From NCBI RefSeq assembly GCF_900167075.1, contig NZ_FUWH01000010.1, forward strand, positions 62,001 to 126,000: DNA of 64,000 bases, written 5' to 3'. This document shows positions 8,215-16,943 of this stretch, one piece after another. Below the pieces are notes generated by a model. The model made no database searches and was not told where the DNA came from. It was given only the letters and a program-made list of their open reading frames with translations. How positions within the stretch are numbered: the first letter of the stretch is position 1; every line of letters begins with the position of its first letter. The translations under genes and the position numbers were made by a program. Source of the stretch: Sediminibacterium ginsengisoli (GTDB taxonomy: Bacteria; Bacteroidota; Bacteroidia; Chitinophagales; Chitinophagaceae).

Positions 8215-8232
8215 TTCAAAATCTGTACAGAA
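8215..8232 (+). promoter_or_regulatory. Putative response-regulator site 3 (two heptamers, 11-bp period)
   Basis: TTCAAAA (8215-8221) and TACAGAA (8226-8232), 11 bp apart, lie directly after the terminator and 33 bases before the receptor ATG. The second heptamer is also half of the palindrome TCTGTACAGA. Confidence 0.45.
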
Positions 8233-8265
8233 TTGAATGCCACCTTCAGGTTCCAAAATATTAAA

Positions 8266-10671
8266 ATGACATTGAGAAAACATTTTACGCTTCTTTTATT
8301 TTTCCTTGCAGCAATAGCAGTCCACGCGCAATCACAGACCAATATCAGCGGGATCATTACAGACAAAAACTCGCGCCAGCCGATTGAATTTGCCAGTATT
8401 GAACTCTTACATAAAGACAGTACACTTGTAAAAAGAACGGTAACAGATGCCAAAGGAAAATTCACAATCGACCAGGTAACAGCAGGTCATTATCTTGTAA
8501 GATGCAGCTTCGTAGGTTATGAGAACAATATCATTACCGTTAATGCCGGAAAAAGTACAGTAAACCTCGGAACCATAATGATTATACCGGCGAGCGGCAC
8601 ATTGAATAATGTTACTGTAAGTGCGGGACGAGCCATACTGAACAGTTCTATCGATCGTAAATCTTATGATGTAACCAGGGACATCATGGCGCAAAGCGGT
8701 ACAGCCAGTGATATACTTAAAAATGTGCCATCAGTGGAAGTAGACCTTGAAGGCAATGTAAGTCTGCGCGGATCGGGCGATGTGATGATACTGATCAACG
8801 GGCGTCCTTCGCCATTGCTGGGCAAACTGAATAAAGCAGAAGTACTCCAGCAGTTTCCGGCCAGCTCCATCGAAAAGATCGAAGTGATCACGAATCCGTC
8901 TGCCAGGTACAGGCCGGATGGCACTTCAGGCATTATCAATATCGTCCTTAAAAAAAATGTAAAAGGCGGTTGGAACGGTACCATAATCGCAAACGCAGGC
9001 AACCGCGACAGGTATAATGCAAGCGCCAGCTTTAATTACAAACCAGGCAAGCTGAATATTTTCGGCAACTATGGCATCCGGCAGGACAGCCGGAGAAGAA
9101 CCAACAGCATCAGCCGCGAATACGATGATACGATCTCTCATGCAGTAAGTGGTTATTATGACGAAACGGGCGTTTCACTAACGAGACCCCTCACCCATCT
9201 CGCTACAATCGGGTTTACTTATGCACCTGACAAAAAGAACAGCTTTGGTATTTCCGCCAATTACCAGAACCGCGACCAGGTTAAGAATGATATCAATACC
9301 AAGATCTTCTCTGCTGCATCACATACATACACCAGTTATTTCGACAGGCTGCGTTATGATCCGGAAAGCGAAAAGGAAAAAGATGCAACCGCATTCTTGG
9401 AACACCAGTTTCCCGGCGAAGACCATGTTTTGAGAGCGGAACTGACCGTGAGTTCTTCAAAGGAACTGGAGCAGAATTTTTATACCAATCAATACAAAGT
9501 ACCGGCAAACTACAGCACGAAAGACAATACCCGTATTTACCAGGGCGATGACCAGCAACAGCTGACCATTGATTATACAAATACATTATCCGAATCTTCA
9601 AAACTCGAAGCCGGTTATTCGGGATTTTTCAACCAGCAGGATTTCAATTTCTTCAATGAATATTATGACCAGGCAAGCAATAAGTTTGTGACCGACAAGG
9701 TGAAAACAAATCGTTTTCTTTTCAGACAGACGATCCATGCTTTGTATGGCACTTACCAGAAGAACTATAAGCGTTTTGGATATTCAGTCGGCTTACGCAT
9801 CGAACAAAGCCTGATCAATGGCTACCAGGTAACTTCGGATACCACCATCCGCAACAATTACCTGAAGCTTTATCCTACCCTGCACCTGGCCTATATGCTC
9901 AAAGGCCAGGACCAGCTGCAGCTGAATTACAGCCGCCGGGTTCACCGTCCTGAAGGCGACGATCTCAATCCATTTCCAGAATACCAGGATCCGTATAATG
10001 TAAGAGCCGGCAATGCGGCGTTACTGCCTGAGATTATCCACTCTGTAGAATTTGGTTACAAATGGCAGCACAAGAGCTATTCCTTTGTTCCAAGCCTGTA
10101 TTACCGCTATAAACAGAACGGCTTTACACAGGTAACGGTTCCGCTGAACGACAGTGTATTGCTCACCACGCAGCAGAATCTTGCCAACGATGAATCTGCA
10201 GGCCTGGAACTGATCTTTTCCGCTAAAACCGGAAACTTCATTTCATCCAACCTGAATGTCAATTTTTTCTATAACCGTATCAATGCAGCCAACCTTGGTT
10301 ATTTCGACCGGAGAACAATTCTTTCATTCAGCACCAATTTCAACACAACGCTTACGATCAGTCCGGCAACCATGGTACAGATCAGCGCTAATTACCGTTC
10401 GGCAAGGTTAACGCCACAGGGGAAAAATTATCCTTCTTTTGTACTCAACACAGGTATCAGGCAGGATTTATTCAACAAAAAGATGTCGCTGATCGTAACC
10501 GTGTCCGACATTTTGAGAAGCCTGCAGCAGAAGTCAGAACTGAATACGTCTTACCTGAAGCAGGTGTCCGTTAACAGGCGCGATGGCCAGATCCTGTATG
10601 TAGGTATCAGCTATCGTTTTGGCAAATTGATAAAGAAAGCGGACGACAAATTACAGTTCGATACCAATTAA
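8266..10671 (+). CDS. Outer-membrane beta-barrel receptor (TonB-dependent type) with CarboxypepD_reg domain
   Basis: An 801-residue protein of the same architecture as the receptor at 3207-5621: signal peptide ending AIAVHAQ, CarboxypepD_reg-like domain (about 22-110, NISGIITDKNSRQPIEFASI), plug-like domain (about 125-215, LKNVPSVEVDLEGNVSLRGS, ILINGRPSP, IEKIEVITNPSARYRPDG), then a long barrel with the conserved SRRVHRPEGDDLNPFPEY segment. The ATG at 8266 opens a clear signal peptide; the reading frame upstream crosses the terminator at 8186-8212, so earlier starts are unlikely. It is probably co-regulated with the kinase/regulator pair upstream. Confidence 0.88.
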   Translation: MTLRKHFTLLLFFLAAIAVHAQSQTNISGIITDKNSRQPIEFASIELLHKDSTLVKRTVTDAKGKFTIDQVTAGHYLVRCSFVGYENNIITVNAGKSTVNLGTIMIIPASGTLNNVTVSAGRAILNSSIDRKSYDVTRDIMAQSGTASDILKNVPSVEVDLEGNVSLRGSGDVMILINGRPSPLLGKLNKAEVLQQFPASSIEKIEVITNPSARYRPDGTSGIINIVLKKNVKGGWNGTIIANAGNRDRYNASASFNYKPGKLNIFGNYGIRQDSRRRTNSISREYDDTISHAVSGYYDETGVSLTRPLTHLATIGFTYAPDKKNSFGISANYQNRDQVKNDINTKIFSAASHTYTSYFDRLRYDPESEKEKDATAFLEHQFPGEDHVLRAELTVSSSKELEQNFYTNQYKVPANYSTKDNTRIYQGDDQQQLTIDYTNTLSESSKLEAGYSGFFNQQDFNFFNEYYDQASNKFVTDKVKTNRFLFRQTIHALYGTYQKNYKRFGYSVGLRIEQSLINGYQVTSDTTIRNNYLKLYPTLHLAYMLKGQDQLQLNYSRRVHRPEGDDLNPFPEYQDPYNVRAGNAALLPEIIHSVEFGYKWQHKSYSFVPSLYYRYKQNGFTQVTVPLNDSVLLTTQQNLANDESAGLELIFSAKTGNFISSNLNVNFFYNRINAANLGYFDRRTILSFSTNFNTTLTISPATMVQISANYRSARLTPQGKNYPSFVLNTGIRQDLFNKKMSLIVTVSDILRSLQQKSELNTSYLKQVSVNRRDGQILYVGISYRFGKLIKKADDKLQFDTN

Positions 10672-10684
10672 TTGCATCCCGGCT

Positions 10685-10713
10685 CCAACCTTTTGAGGTT
10701 TACTCACTCTTAA
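10685..10713 (+). promoter_or_regulatory. ECF-like promoter, copy 1
   Basis: CCAACC (10685-10690) and CACTCTTAA (10705-10713) lie 29 bases before the ATG. An almost identical arrangement (CCAAC, CACTCTTA, then AACCAACTGTTTATGAA) precedes the gene at 11815. CAAC-type -35 and CTC-type -10 elements are typical of ECF sigma promoters rather than of the TAnnTTTG housekeeping type. Confidence 0.5.
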
Positions 10714-10733
10714 CAGTAACCAACCAACTGTTT

Positions 10734-11753
10734 ATGAAGAAAAAACTCATTATCATCATGCTGGTTTGCTTGCCAGCCTTTTACAGCAGGGGGCAGGATT
10801 CGCTCCTGTTCTCTGCTTTCCCTAAAGAAGAAACGGTTCATTTTGAAGAATTCATGCCTTTTAAAAAAGGTCAGGCGCGCAAACTGTTCCTCGACGGTTC
10901 AACATTATATATCTGGGCGAATGACAGTGATGAGGGCTACTTTTTTTATGCCTGCAACCTGAACGATAAGAACCAGACAGGCAGGTATTTCACACAGGGT
11001 AATGGCCGGGGCCAACTGTTCAGTCCGTTTTCAGGCGGCATACACAACGGTATGATGTGGCTGCATGATCTCAACCTGGATAAGATTGTTACGATTCAAC
11101 CTTCGAAAGAATCGGATGTGGTGAACGAATACAAAATCCCCCGGTTTTACTATTCACTTCAGCTTACCGATAGTTTCCTGTTATGGGGCTCGGGCGCAGA
11201 CCATTCGCAGCAGAAGCTGCAGCAGATCGATATGCGTACCGGACAGGAATTGAAAGAACTCGGCACTTTCAGTAATGCCCCGGCCGGAATTCCTTTTTAT
11301 TCCTGGAAGAATGCCTATGAAAGTTTCCTGTTCACGAGACCATCGGGAGGAAAGGCAGCATTGGCCGCGCGCCTCACAGATCTTGTTGAGGTATTTGATC
11401 TCGAAAATGGAAGAAGCAGACAGGTAAAAGGACCGGAGAATTATCCGCCTGCATTCAGACCGATCCAATCCTTTGGCAAAGACCTTGCAGAAAGGATCAG
11501 CCAGACGCGTTTTGCATTTGTGAACGGCGCAGTAACCGACCGGTATATCTATCTGCTCTATTCCGGCAATAACCATGAATCCCGGTACCTGGATCAGGGG
11601 ATGTACATTTTCGTATACGACTGGCAGGGCAACCCTGTTAAAAGACTGACATGCGACCGTTATATCAAATGTTTTACGGTATCGGATGACGACAGCAGTA
11701 TCTACGCATTTGATGTTTCCCGTAAAGCGATAGTAAAAATGACCGGAAAATAA
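10734..11753 (+). CDS. Exported TolB-like / BF3164-type beta-propeller protein
   Basis: A 339-residue protein with a signal peptide (MKKKLIIIMLVCLPAFYSRGQ) followed by repeated four-strand blade patterns: YFTQGNGRGQLFSPFSG, LYLLYSGNN-like and a closing YIKCFTVSDDDSSIYAFD blade. This fits the six-bladed TolB-like BF3164 group of Bacteroidota envelope proteins, whose function is unknown. It shares its promoter and leader sequence with the downstream GLPGLI gene, so the two are expected to respond to the same sigma factor. There is no lipobox. The fold call is moderate. Confidence 0.7.
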   Translation: MKKKLIIIMLVCLPAFYSRGQDSLLFSAFPKEETVHFEEFMPFKKGQARKLFLDGSTLYIWANDSDEGYFFYACNLNDKNQTGRYFTQGNGRGQLFSPFSGGIHNGMMWLHDLNLDKIVTIQPSKESDVVNEYKIPRFYYSLQLTDSFLLWGSGADHSQQKLQQIDMRTGQELKELGTFSNAPAGIPFYSWKNAYESFLFTRPSGGKAALAARLTDLVEVFDLENGRSRQVKGPENYPPAFRPIQSFGKDLAERISQTRFAFVNGAVTDRYIYLLYSGNNHESRYLDQGMYIFVYDWQGNPVKRLTCDRYIKCFTVSDDDSSIYAFDVSRKAIVKMTGK

Positions 11754-11766
11754 ACCTGACGCTGTT

Positions 11767-11793
11767 CCAACTTTCCGGAGTTTTGCACTCTTA
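11767..11793 (+). promoter_or_regulatory. ECF-like promoter, copy 2
   Basis: CCAAC (11767-11771) and CACTCTTA (11786-11793) end 21 bases before the ATG at 11815. The distance from CACTC to ATG (29) is identical to that of copy 1, and the leader AACCAACTGTTTATGAA is shared. Confidence 0.5.
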
Positions 11794-11814
11794 CTACAAA
11801 ACAACCAACTGTTT

Positions 11815-12717
11815 ATGAAAAAAAATCTCTTAGCAACCCTGCTGGTTTTGCTCACCGGCAGCTATTCGATCTCTGCTCAGAATGCAGATACGGTATTAGC
11901 CCGTGTTTATTACCAGTTTATACATGTGAACGATACCAACAACCGCGACAATCCCGTAAAGGAAGAAATGGTATTACGATTAGGCAGGCATTCCAGCCGT
12001 TACAGGAACTCCGTGCTTGATCAGGTAAAAAAGAAAAAAACGAAGGAAGAAGAAGAGGCTGCAGCTTCAGCAGCAATGCCGATGCGCGTGGCCGCCGGTA
12101 TGCCTATGGCAGTTGTAAAAGGAATGGGCTTCAGCGACGAAGAATACCTTCAGCTGCTGAATGAGGACAAATACATTACAACCGCATCGCTTGGCACACA
12201 ACAGTACATGATTGAAAGCGCACTGCCTAAAATAGACTGGAAGATCGCGGCGAATGAAACAAAAACGATCGGTGGTTATACCTGTCAGAAAGCAACGGGA
12301 GATTATGCAGGCAGGACTTATACCGCCTGGTTTGCACCGGATCTCCCATTCCGCAACGGCCCCTGGAAATTATCCGGATTACCCGGCCTGATCATGGAAG
12401 CGAAAGACAGTAAAAATGAAGTCATGTTCCTCTTCAAAGAAATCTATAAGGAAGAGCTGGATGAAACAACTGCAGCCGGCAGAACAAGGACGATCAAAAT
12501 AAGTGAGGATGCTTACCTGCGTGCGAAAAAAGCGTATGATGAAGATCCTGTTGCGGGTATGCAGGCACAGCTATCACCTTCGGCACCGCCTGTAAAAGTT
12601 GCTTACCGTGATGCTTCCGGTAAAGCCACCACAGGTGATGAAGCGCTGGCTCTGATTGAAAAGAACAAGGCTGCGTTAAAACGCGTTAATAATCCTCTTG
12701 AGCTGAAGAAGCCTTAA
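11815..12717 (+). CDS. GLPGLI family exported protein
   Basis: A 300-residue protein with a signal peptide (MKKNLLATLLVLLTGSYSISAQ) and the family-defining sequence WKLSGLPGLIMEAKD at about residue 180, preceded by the usual YTAWFAPDLPFRNGP. GLPGLI proteins are secreted or periplasmic proteins of Bacteroidota, typically encoded next to a TonB-type receptor, as here. Residues about 65-105 form a low-complexity Lys/Glu/Ala and Met-rich insert. The function of the family is unknown. The identification is firm. Confidence 0.95.
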   Translation: MKKNLLATLLVLLTGSYSISAQNADTVLARVYYQFIHVNDTNNRDNPVKEEMVLRLGRHSSRYRNSVLDQVKKKKTKEEEEAAASAAMPMRVAAGMPMAVVKGMGFSDEEYLQLLNEDKYITTASLGTQQYMIESALPKIDWKIAANETKTIGGYTCQKATGDYAGRTYTAWFAPDLPFRNGPWKLSGLPGLIMEAKDSKNEVMFLFKEIYKEELDETTAAGRTRTIKISEDAYLRAKKAYDEDPVAGMQAQLSPSAPPVKVAYRDASGKATTGDEALALIEKNKAALKRVNNPLELKKP

Positions 12718-12766
12718 AGTATGCCCTGCCCCACATATTAATTGCTCACGCCCTAATACTGCAAAC

Positions 12767-15511
12767 TTGAGTTTATTATACCCCACTCACCGCAGCGGAA
12801 TATCGCTATGCAGGTATGTTACCGGCAGCCTGTACAGGCTACTGGCAATATGTATCCTCCTTTGCATACTTCAGCCGGTTTACGCCCAGCAAAAAAAACT
12901 GACCGGCACCCTGAAATCCACAGCCGGAAAACCAATTGATCATGGCAGCATCCTGCTGAAAAACAGCCAGGGTCGTATTATTCTTTTCGGAACCAGCGAT
13001 ATCCAGGGGAAATATACACTTCTCCTGCCTGATACATTACAGACTGCCGGACATTATCTCGAAGTGAACCTGCTTGGTTTTGCCAAACAGCAACAACCAC
13101 TGCTTGCAGATAAATCCCAGTATGATTTCCTGCTTGAAAACAATGCGGTCAGTCTCCCGGATGTGAAAGTGAAGAATACGATACCTGTACAGTCGCTTGG
13201 TGATACCCTCAGCTACAATGTAGCTTCTTTTGCGAGAAAGGAAGACAGGACCATCGGAGATGTGATACAGCATATGCCCGGGCTTGAAGTGAGCGACAAT
13301 GGTCAGATAACCTATAATGGTAAGGCCATTTCCAACATGTATGTGGGCGATGATGACCTGCTGAACGGCCGTTACGGGTTGGCAACAAAGACCATTTCGA
13401 AAGATATGATCAAATCAGTGAACGTTATGCTCAATCATCAGCCGGTTAAAGTACTGAAGGATGTTAAGCCTACAGATAATGTAGCCGTTAACCTGGTATT
13501 GAAAGACGAGAACAGTATTAAAGTGTCCGGCCAGGCCATGCTGGGCGGAGGTTTACCGGAACAGTTCGATGCGGCTCTGAACACCATGATGTTCAATAAA
13601 AAGTTCAAAATGCTGAATGTGCTCAAAGGGAATAACAGCGGCATCGATTACCGCAGCGATTTTGAACAGTTGGGCAGCAATGACCTGATGATAAATGTGG
13701 GTAACACAAGGCCTGTGGCGCTTTTATCGGCAGGTACAGCAGGTACACCAGACCTGCCACGTAAAAATTATTACCTGAACCGTTCGGGCGTGCTGAATGC
13801 CAATAACCTTGTCAATACGAAATCCGGGCTCCAGCTTCGCTCCAACATACAGTTTTTCCTCGACCGAAGCATACAGGATTACCGCATCTCTACCGAAACT
13901 TATCTCCCGGGAGACACGATCCGTTACAATGAAATACAGAACGCTGTCCGGCATCCCTTTGTAATCAATACTGCGTTCAACGCTATGGTGAATAAAACAA
14001 CCTATTTCCTGAACAACAGCCTCAAATTCAATATAACCGGCGATAACAATGCAAGTCATATGGATTTCAATGGCAAGGGTTTTGGCCTGAACTTGCGTGA
14101 ACGTTCCTACGATATCAGTAATGATTTCAACTGGACGCCGATGTTACGAAACCGGAATATCATCCACCTGCGCTGGTACGCTAATTATTACAGCAATCCG
14201 CAGAAGTTATATATCGACCAGGGACTCAACAATGATATACTGAACAACAACCAGCCTTATCTCGCTATCACCCAGCAGGCAAAAACACCAACGTTTTTCA
14301 GCCATGCCGCCCTTGCTTATAATCTTACCAAACACCTGATCAAGCAAAGCTACCAGGCCGGTATCATCAATGAAGTGCAGCAGCTGAACTCAAATCTAGA
14401 CCTTACACAACTGAACGGAAGCATCAATCCTTATGCAGGTGATGTTGGCAACGCATTGCAGTGGCACCGCAGCAGGATATACTTTAACAGCAGTTACGAC
14501 CTCAGGAAAAAGAATTGGGTTGTAAGCCTGTCTGTTCCCATAGCAGGGCAATTCATCAGTTACAAACAGAAAGAGTACCAGCTGGATGAGCGTAAAACAC
14601 AGCTTCTCATCAATCCCGTACTGCGTGTAAACTATTCATTGAACATGGAAGATTATATACAGGCCAGTTATACGTTCAATAATAATGTGGGAAACATATC
14701 CGGTGTATACAGGGGCGCGGTGCTCACGAATTACCGCATGCTCTATTCCAACGATGCAGAACTTCAGGAAAAAACAAGTTCGGGAACCGGCATCAGCTAT
14801 TATTACAAGCGTTCTATAACTATGCTTTTCATGAACGCAGGCATCCGTTACAACAAGGTCACGGCAAACTCCGTATTATCGAGCGTTATCACCAATAATG
14901 TACAACGGACTGTACTCCTACCCTATGAGAACGATCAGAGCAATCTCAGTGCGGATGCGGGTATCAGCAAATACCTGTTCTGGCTGCGCAGTACTGTAAG
15001 CGTTAAAGCCCTTGCAAGCAGGCAATATTATAACCAGTTCTTCAACGGCTACAAACTGCCTTTCAGGAACGATCTTCTTAACCTGCAGTTTGGATTCGAC
15101 AGTAAATTGCCGGGCTCAATCAGTTTTGCCTATCGTCTGAGCAGTTCCTGGAATACCGGCCGGCAGCTGGCCAGTCATGGTGTGCAGCCCATCGGCGTTA
15201 TCAGCAAAATGAACAGGATCGATCAGCAGGTGTCACTTTCAAATGCATCTGTGAGGAACCTTTTCATTACATTGAAGGCAGCGCACAGTCACAGCCGGCA
15301 GGCGGCCATGATGCCGATCGGGTATTTTTTTGCGGATGCGAACCTGCGGTACAAGGCAGTGAAATGGCGCACCGATATCGAGCTTGATGTGAGCAACCTT
15401 TTCAATGTACAGCAGTATGAAACGTACCAGTTAACAGCCAATATGTTCTCGGCAAGCCGTTATGATATAAGAGGGCGGATGGCTATTCTGCGTGCAACAT
15501 TTACATTGTAA
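12767..15511 (+). CDS. Outer-membrane receptor-like protein paired with GLPGLI
   Basis: A 914-residue protein: a long signal peptide (hydrophobic stretch LLAICILLCILQPVYA), a CarboxypepD_reg-like domain (about 45-125), a plug-like region (about 135-240, with VIQHMPGLEVSDNGQITYNGK) and a C-terminal beta-rich barrel of about 650 residues ending in F-T-L. This TonB-dependent-receptor-like class is the usual partner of GLPGLI proteins. No in-frame ATG exists before the signal peptide; the TTG at 12767, 50 bases after the GLPGLI stop, is the likely start. The transported substrate is unknown. Confidence 0.85.
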   Translation: MSLLYPTHRSGISLCRYVTGSLYRLLAICILLCILQPVYAQQKKLTGTLKSTAGKPIDHGSILLKNSQGRIILFGTSDIQGKYTLLLPDTLQTAGHYLEVNLLGFAKQQQPLLADKSQYDFLLENNAVSLPDVKVKNTIPVQSLGDTLSYNVASFARKEDRTIGDVIQHMPGLEVSDNGQITYNGKAISNMYVGDDDLLNGRYGLATKTISKDMIKSVNVMLNHQPVKVLKDVKPTDNVAVNLVLKDENSIKVSGQAMLGGGLPEQFDAALNTMMFNKKFKMLNVLKGNNSGIDYRSDFEQLGSNDLMINVGNTRPVALLSAGTAGTPDLPRKNYYLNRSGVLNANNLVNTKSGLQLRSNIQFFLDRSIQDYRISTETYLPGDTIRYNEIQNAVRHPFVINTAFNAMVNKTTYFLNNSLKFNITGDNNASHMDFNGKGFGLNLRERSYDISNDFNWTPMLRNRNIIHLRWYANYYSNPQKLYIDQGLNNDILNNNQPYLAITQQAKTPTFFSHAALAYNLTKHLIKQSYQAGIINEVQQLNSNLDLTQLNGSINPYAGDVGNALQWHRSRIYFNSSYDLRKKNWVVSLSVPIAGQFISYKQKEYQLDERKTQLLINPVLRVNYSLNMEDYIQASYTFNNNVGNISGVYRGAVLTNYRMLYSNDAELQEKTSSGTGISYYYKRSITMLFMNAGIRYNKVTANSVLSSVITNNVQRTVLLPYENDQSNLSADAGISKYLFWLRSTVSVKALASRQYYNQFFNGYKLPFRNDLLNLQFGFDSKLPGSISFAYRLSSSWNTGRQLASHGVQPIGVISKMNRIDQQVSLSNASVRNLFITLKAAHSHSRQAAMMPIGYFFADANLRYKAVKWRTDIELDVSNLFNVQQYETYQLTANMFSASRYDIRGRMAILRATFTL

Positions 15512-15521
15512 GCAGCAGCAG

Positions 15522-16778
15522 CTATACCCCGACAATTTCGTCGAACCGGTCTTTCTGATTTTTTCTGCGATCGTATTCTGCAGTTGTTTTTGTTCCGAAC
15601 TGCTGTTCTTCTTCAGTGCCGTACATTTTGAAATACCAGTGATTCCTTTCCTTCAGGCGTGCCTGACCTGCTGCATCTTCAAGGCCTACGGTATCACCCC
15701 CATCTCTGAAGATGATCGATGAATAGTGATTATTCCAGGGGCCGTTATCATTTCTGTCGTTATAATCGATATAATGGTAATCGCCAATATTACCACCGTT
15801 CTGCTGTGCACCGGTATTGCCAACCAGGTAGGCACGGAGCATGCCACAGGATGTAGGCAGATAAGGCACATCCTGATTATACGTTTCAATATTCTCGTCC
15901 ATGATATCCAGCTGCTTGTCTATCTCCTGCAATATGAACTCGAGTGAGAGGGTATTGTCATCGGAATAGATGTATAATTTATGCACCAGGTCCTTGGCAA
16001 AATTTCCGTTCTGCGGCGCATTCGCTGCATCGAGTAACTGCCTGATCTCGTCCTTGGGCGCATGCGCCTGTATGCGATTCCGGATTTGAGCCATAACCTG
16101 CCTTCCATCCAGCATTTGCTCATGCTCAATTTCAATAGCTGCTAACTCACGGATAAGGTTTTCAATATTACCGGCCGCGTTTCTATGTCTTGTGAGCTGA
16201 GCGCGATACCAGGGATCACGCGTACACTTAGTGAGAAAGTTCATGGTCAGATGAAAGCCATGCACCATTTTGTAATTGAGTTGTTGCCTGCTCTCCGCTA
16301 TACCCCGTTCCTTACTTACCTTGCTCCCGTATTGGCCGGGCACATTCCTGAATTCCGGCACAACCTTCGAATAATCGCGGTGGTTATGATGCCATGTTTC
16401 GCCTTCTGTCAATTCCACATTTTCTATGTCCTTATCTCGCAGTGCATCATTTGCATCAGCAATGCGGTCACTGTCCATGTAAAGCTCTTTTGAACCATCA
16501 CGGCGGAGAATGGCATGCCCATTTGCAGAAACAAGGTAACCCGTACCCAATTCAGTCGCGTAGCGCTGTACTACCGGTGGAGCTGAAGACATCTGCTGGT
16601 AAGTTCTAAGTTGCTTTACACGGTTGCTGTTATCAGCCATCGACTGCCATTGACGATGCGCAGCAGCCTGCGGACTGCTATCGGCGAGTTTCTGCAGCGG
16701 GGCTGTACCGGACTTCCGGTCAGGCTCAGAAAGCGCCTTTTTCTTTCCTTCCTTTGCTTTGCGCATATATGTTTTCAT
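15522..16778 (-). CDS. Orphan protein with an eCIS-cargo-like leader and a Cys/His C-terminal domain
   Basis: A 418-residue protein. Residues about 26-72 hold two degenerate repeat units (LADSSPQAAAHRQWQSM and ADNSNRVKQLRTYQQM) ending PPVVQR. This style of leader is known to me from DUF4157-type cargo of extracellular contractile injection systems, but no DUF4157 metalloprotease-like block is present. The C-terminal part has C311 in LPTSCGMLRAYL, H351 in WNNHYSSIIF, then GDTVGLED and WYFKMYG, which resembles the papain-like C-terminal domain of such cargo. A further HHNH cluster lies at 130-133. There is no signal peptide. The ATG at 16778 begins the basic N-terminus (MKTYMRKAKEGKKK). No injection-system genes or immunity gene lie nearby. 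The function call is inference. Confidence 0.55.
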   Translation of the reverse strand: MKTYMRKAKEGKKKALSEPDRKSGTAPLQKLADSSPQAAAHRQWQSMADNSNRVKQLRTYQQMSSAPPVVQRYATELGTGYLVSANGHAILRRDGSKELYMDSDRIADANDALRDKDIENVELTEGETWHHNHRDYSKVVPEFRNVPGQYGSKVSKERGIAESRQQLNYKMVHGFHLTMNFLTKCTRDPWYRAQLTRHRNAAGNIENLIRELAAIEIEHEQMLDGRQVMAQIRNRIQAHAPKDEIRQLLDAANAPQNGNFAKDLVHKLYIYSDDNTLSLEFILQEIDKQLDIMDENIETYNQDVPYLPTSCGMLRAYLVGNTGAQQNGGNIGDYHYIDYNDRNDNGPWNNHYSSIIFRDGGDTVGLEDAAGQARLKERNHWYFKMYGTEEEQQFGTKTTAEYDRRKNQKDRFDEIVGV

Positions 16779-16943
16779 AAAGGGATTGGGGTTACAATGG
16801 CTTAAGGAATACCAGCTGTTTAAAAATAAAAGATTTTCCTGATAAAAAGTATTGCCGGAATACACTACAAAGTATGGGCACGGCAATCCGTTTTTGCACA
16901 TTCTGTTAGCCGCATTCACTATCTTTCTGTTTCAAACAGTCCT

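Noticed and set aside
8167..8265. Upstream extension of the second receptor gene
   Set aside because: It crosses an intrinsic terminator (8186-8212) and the signal peptide only begins at 8266.
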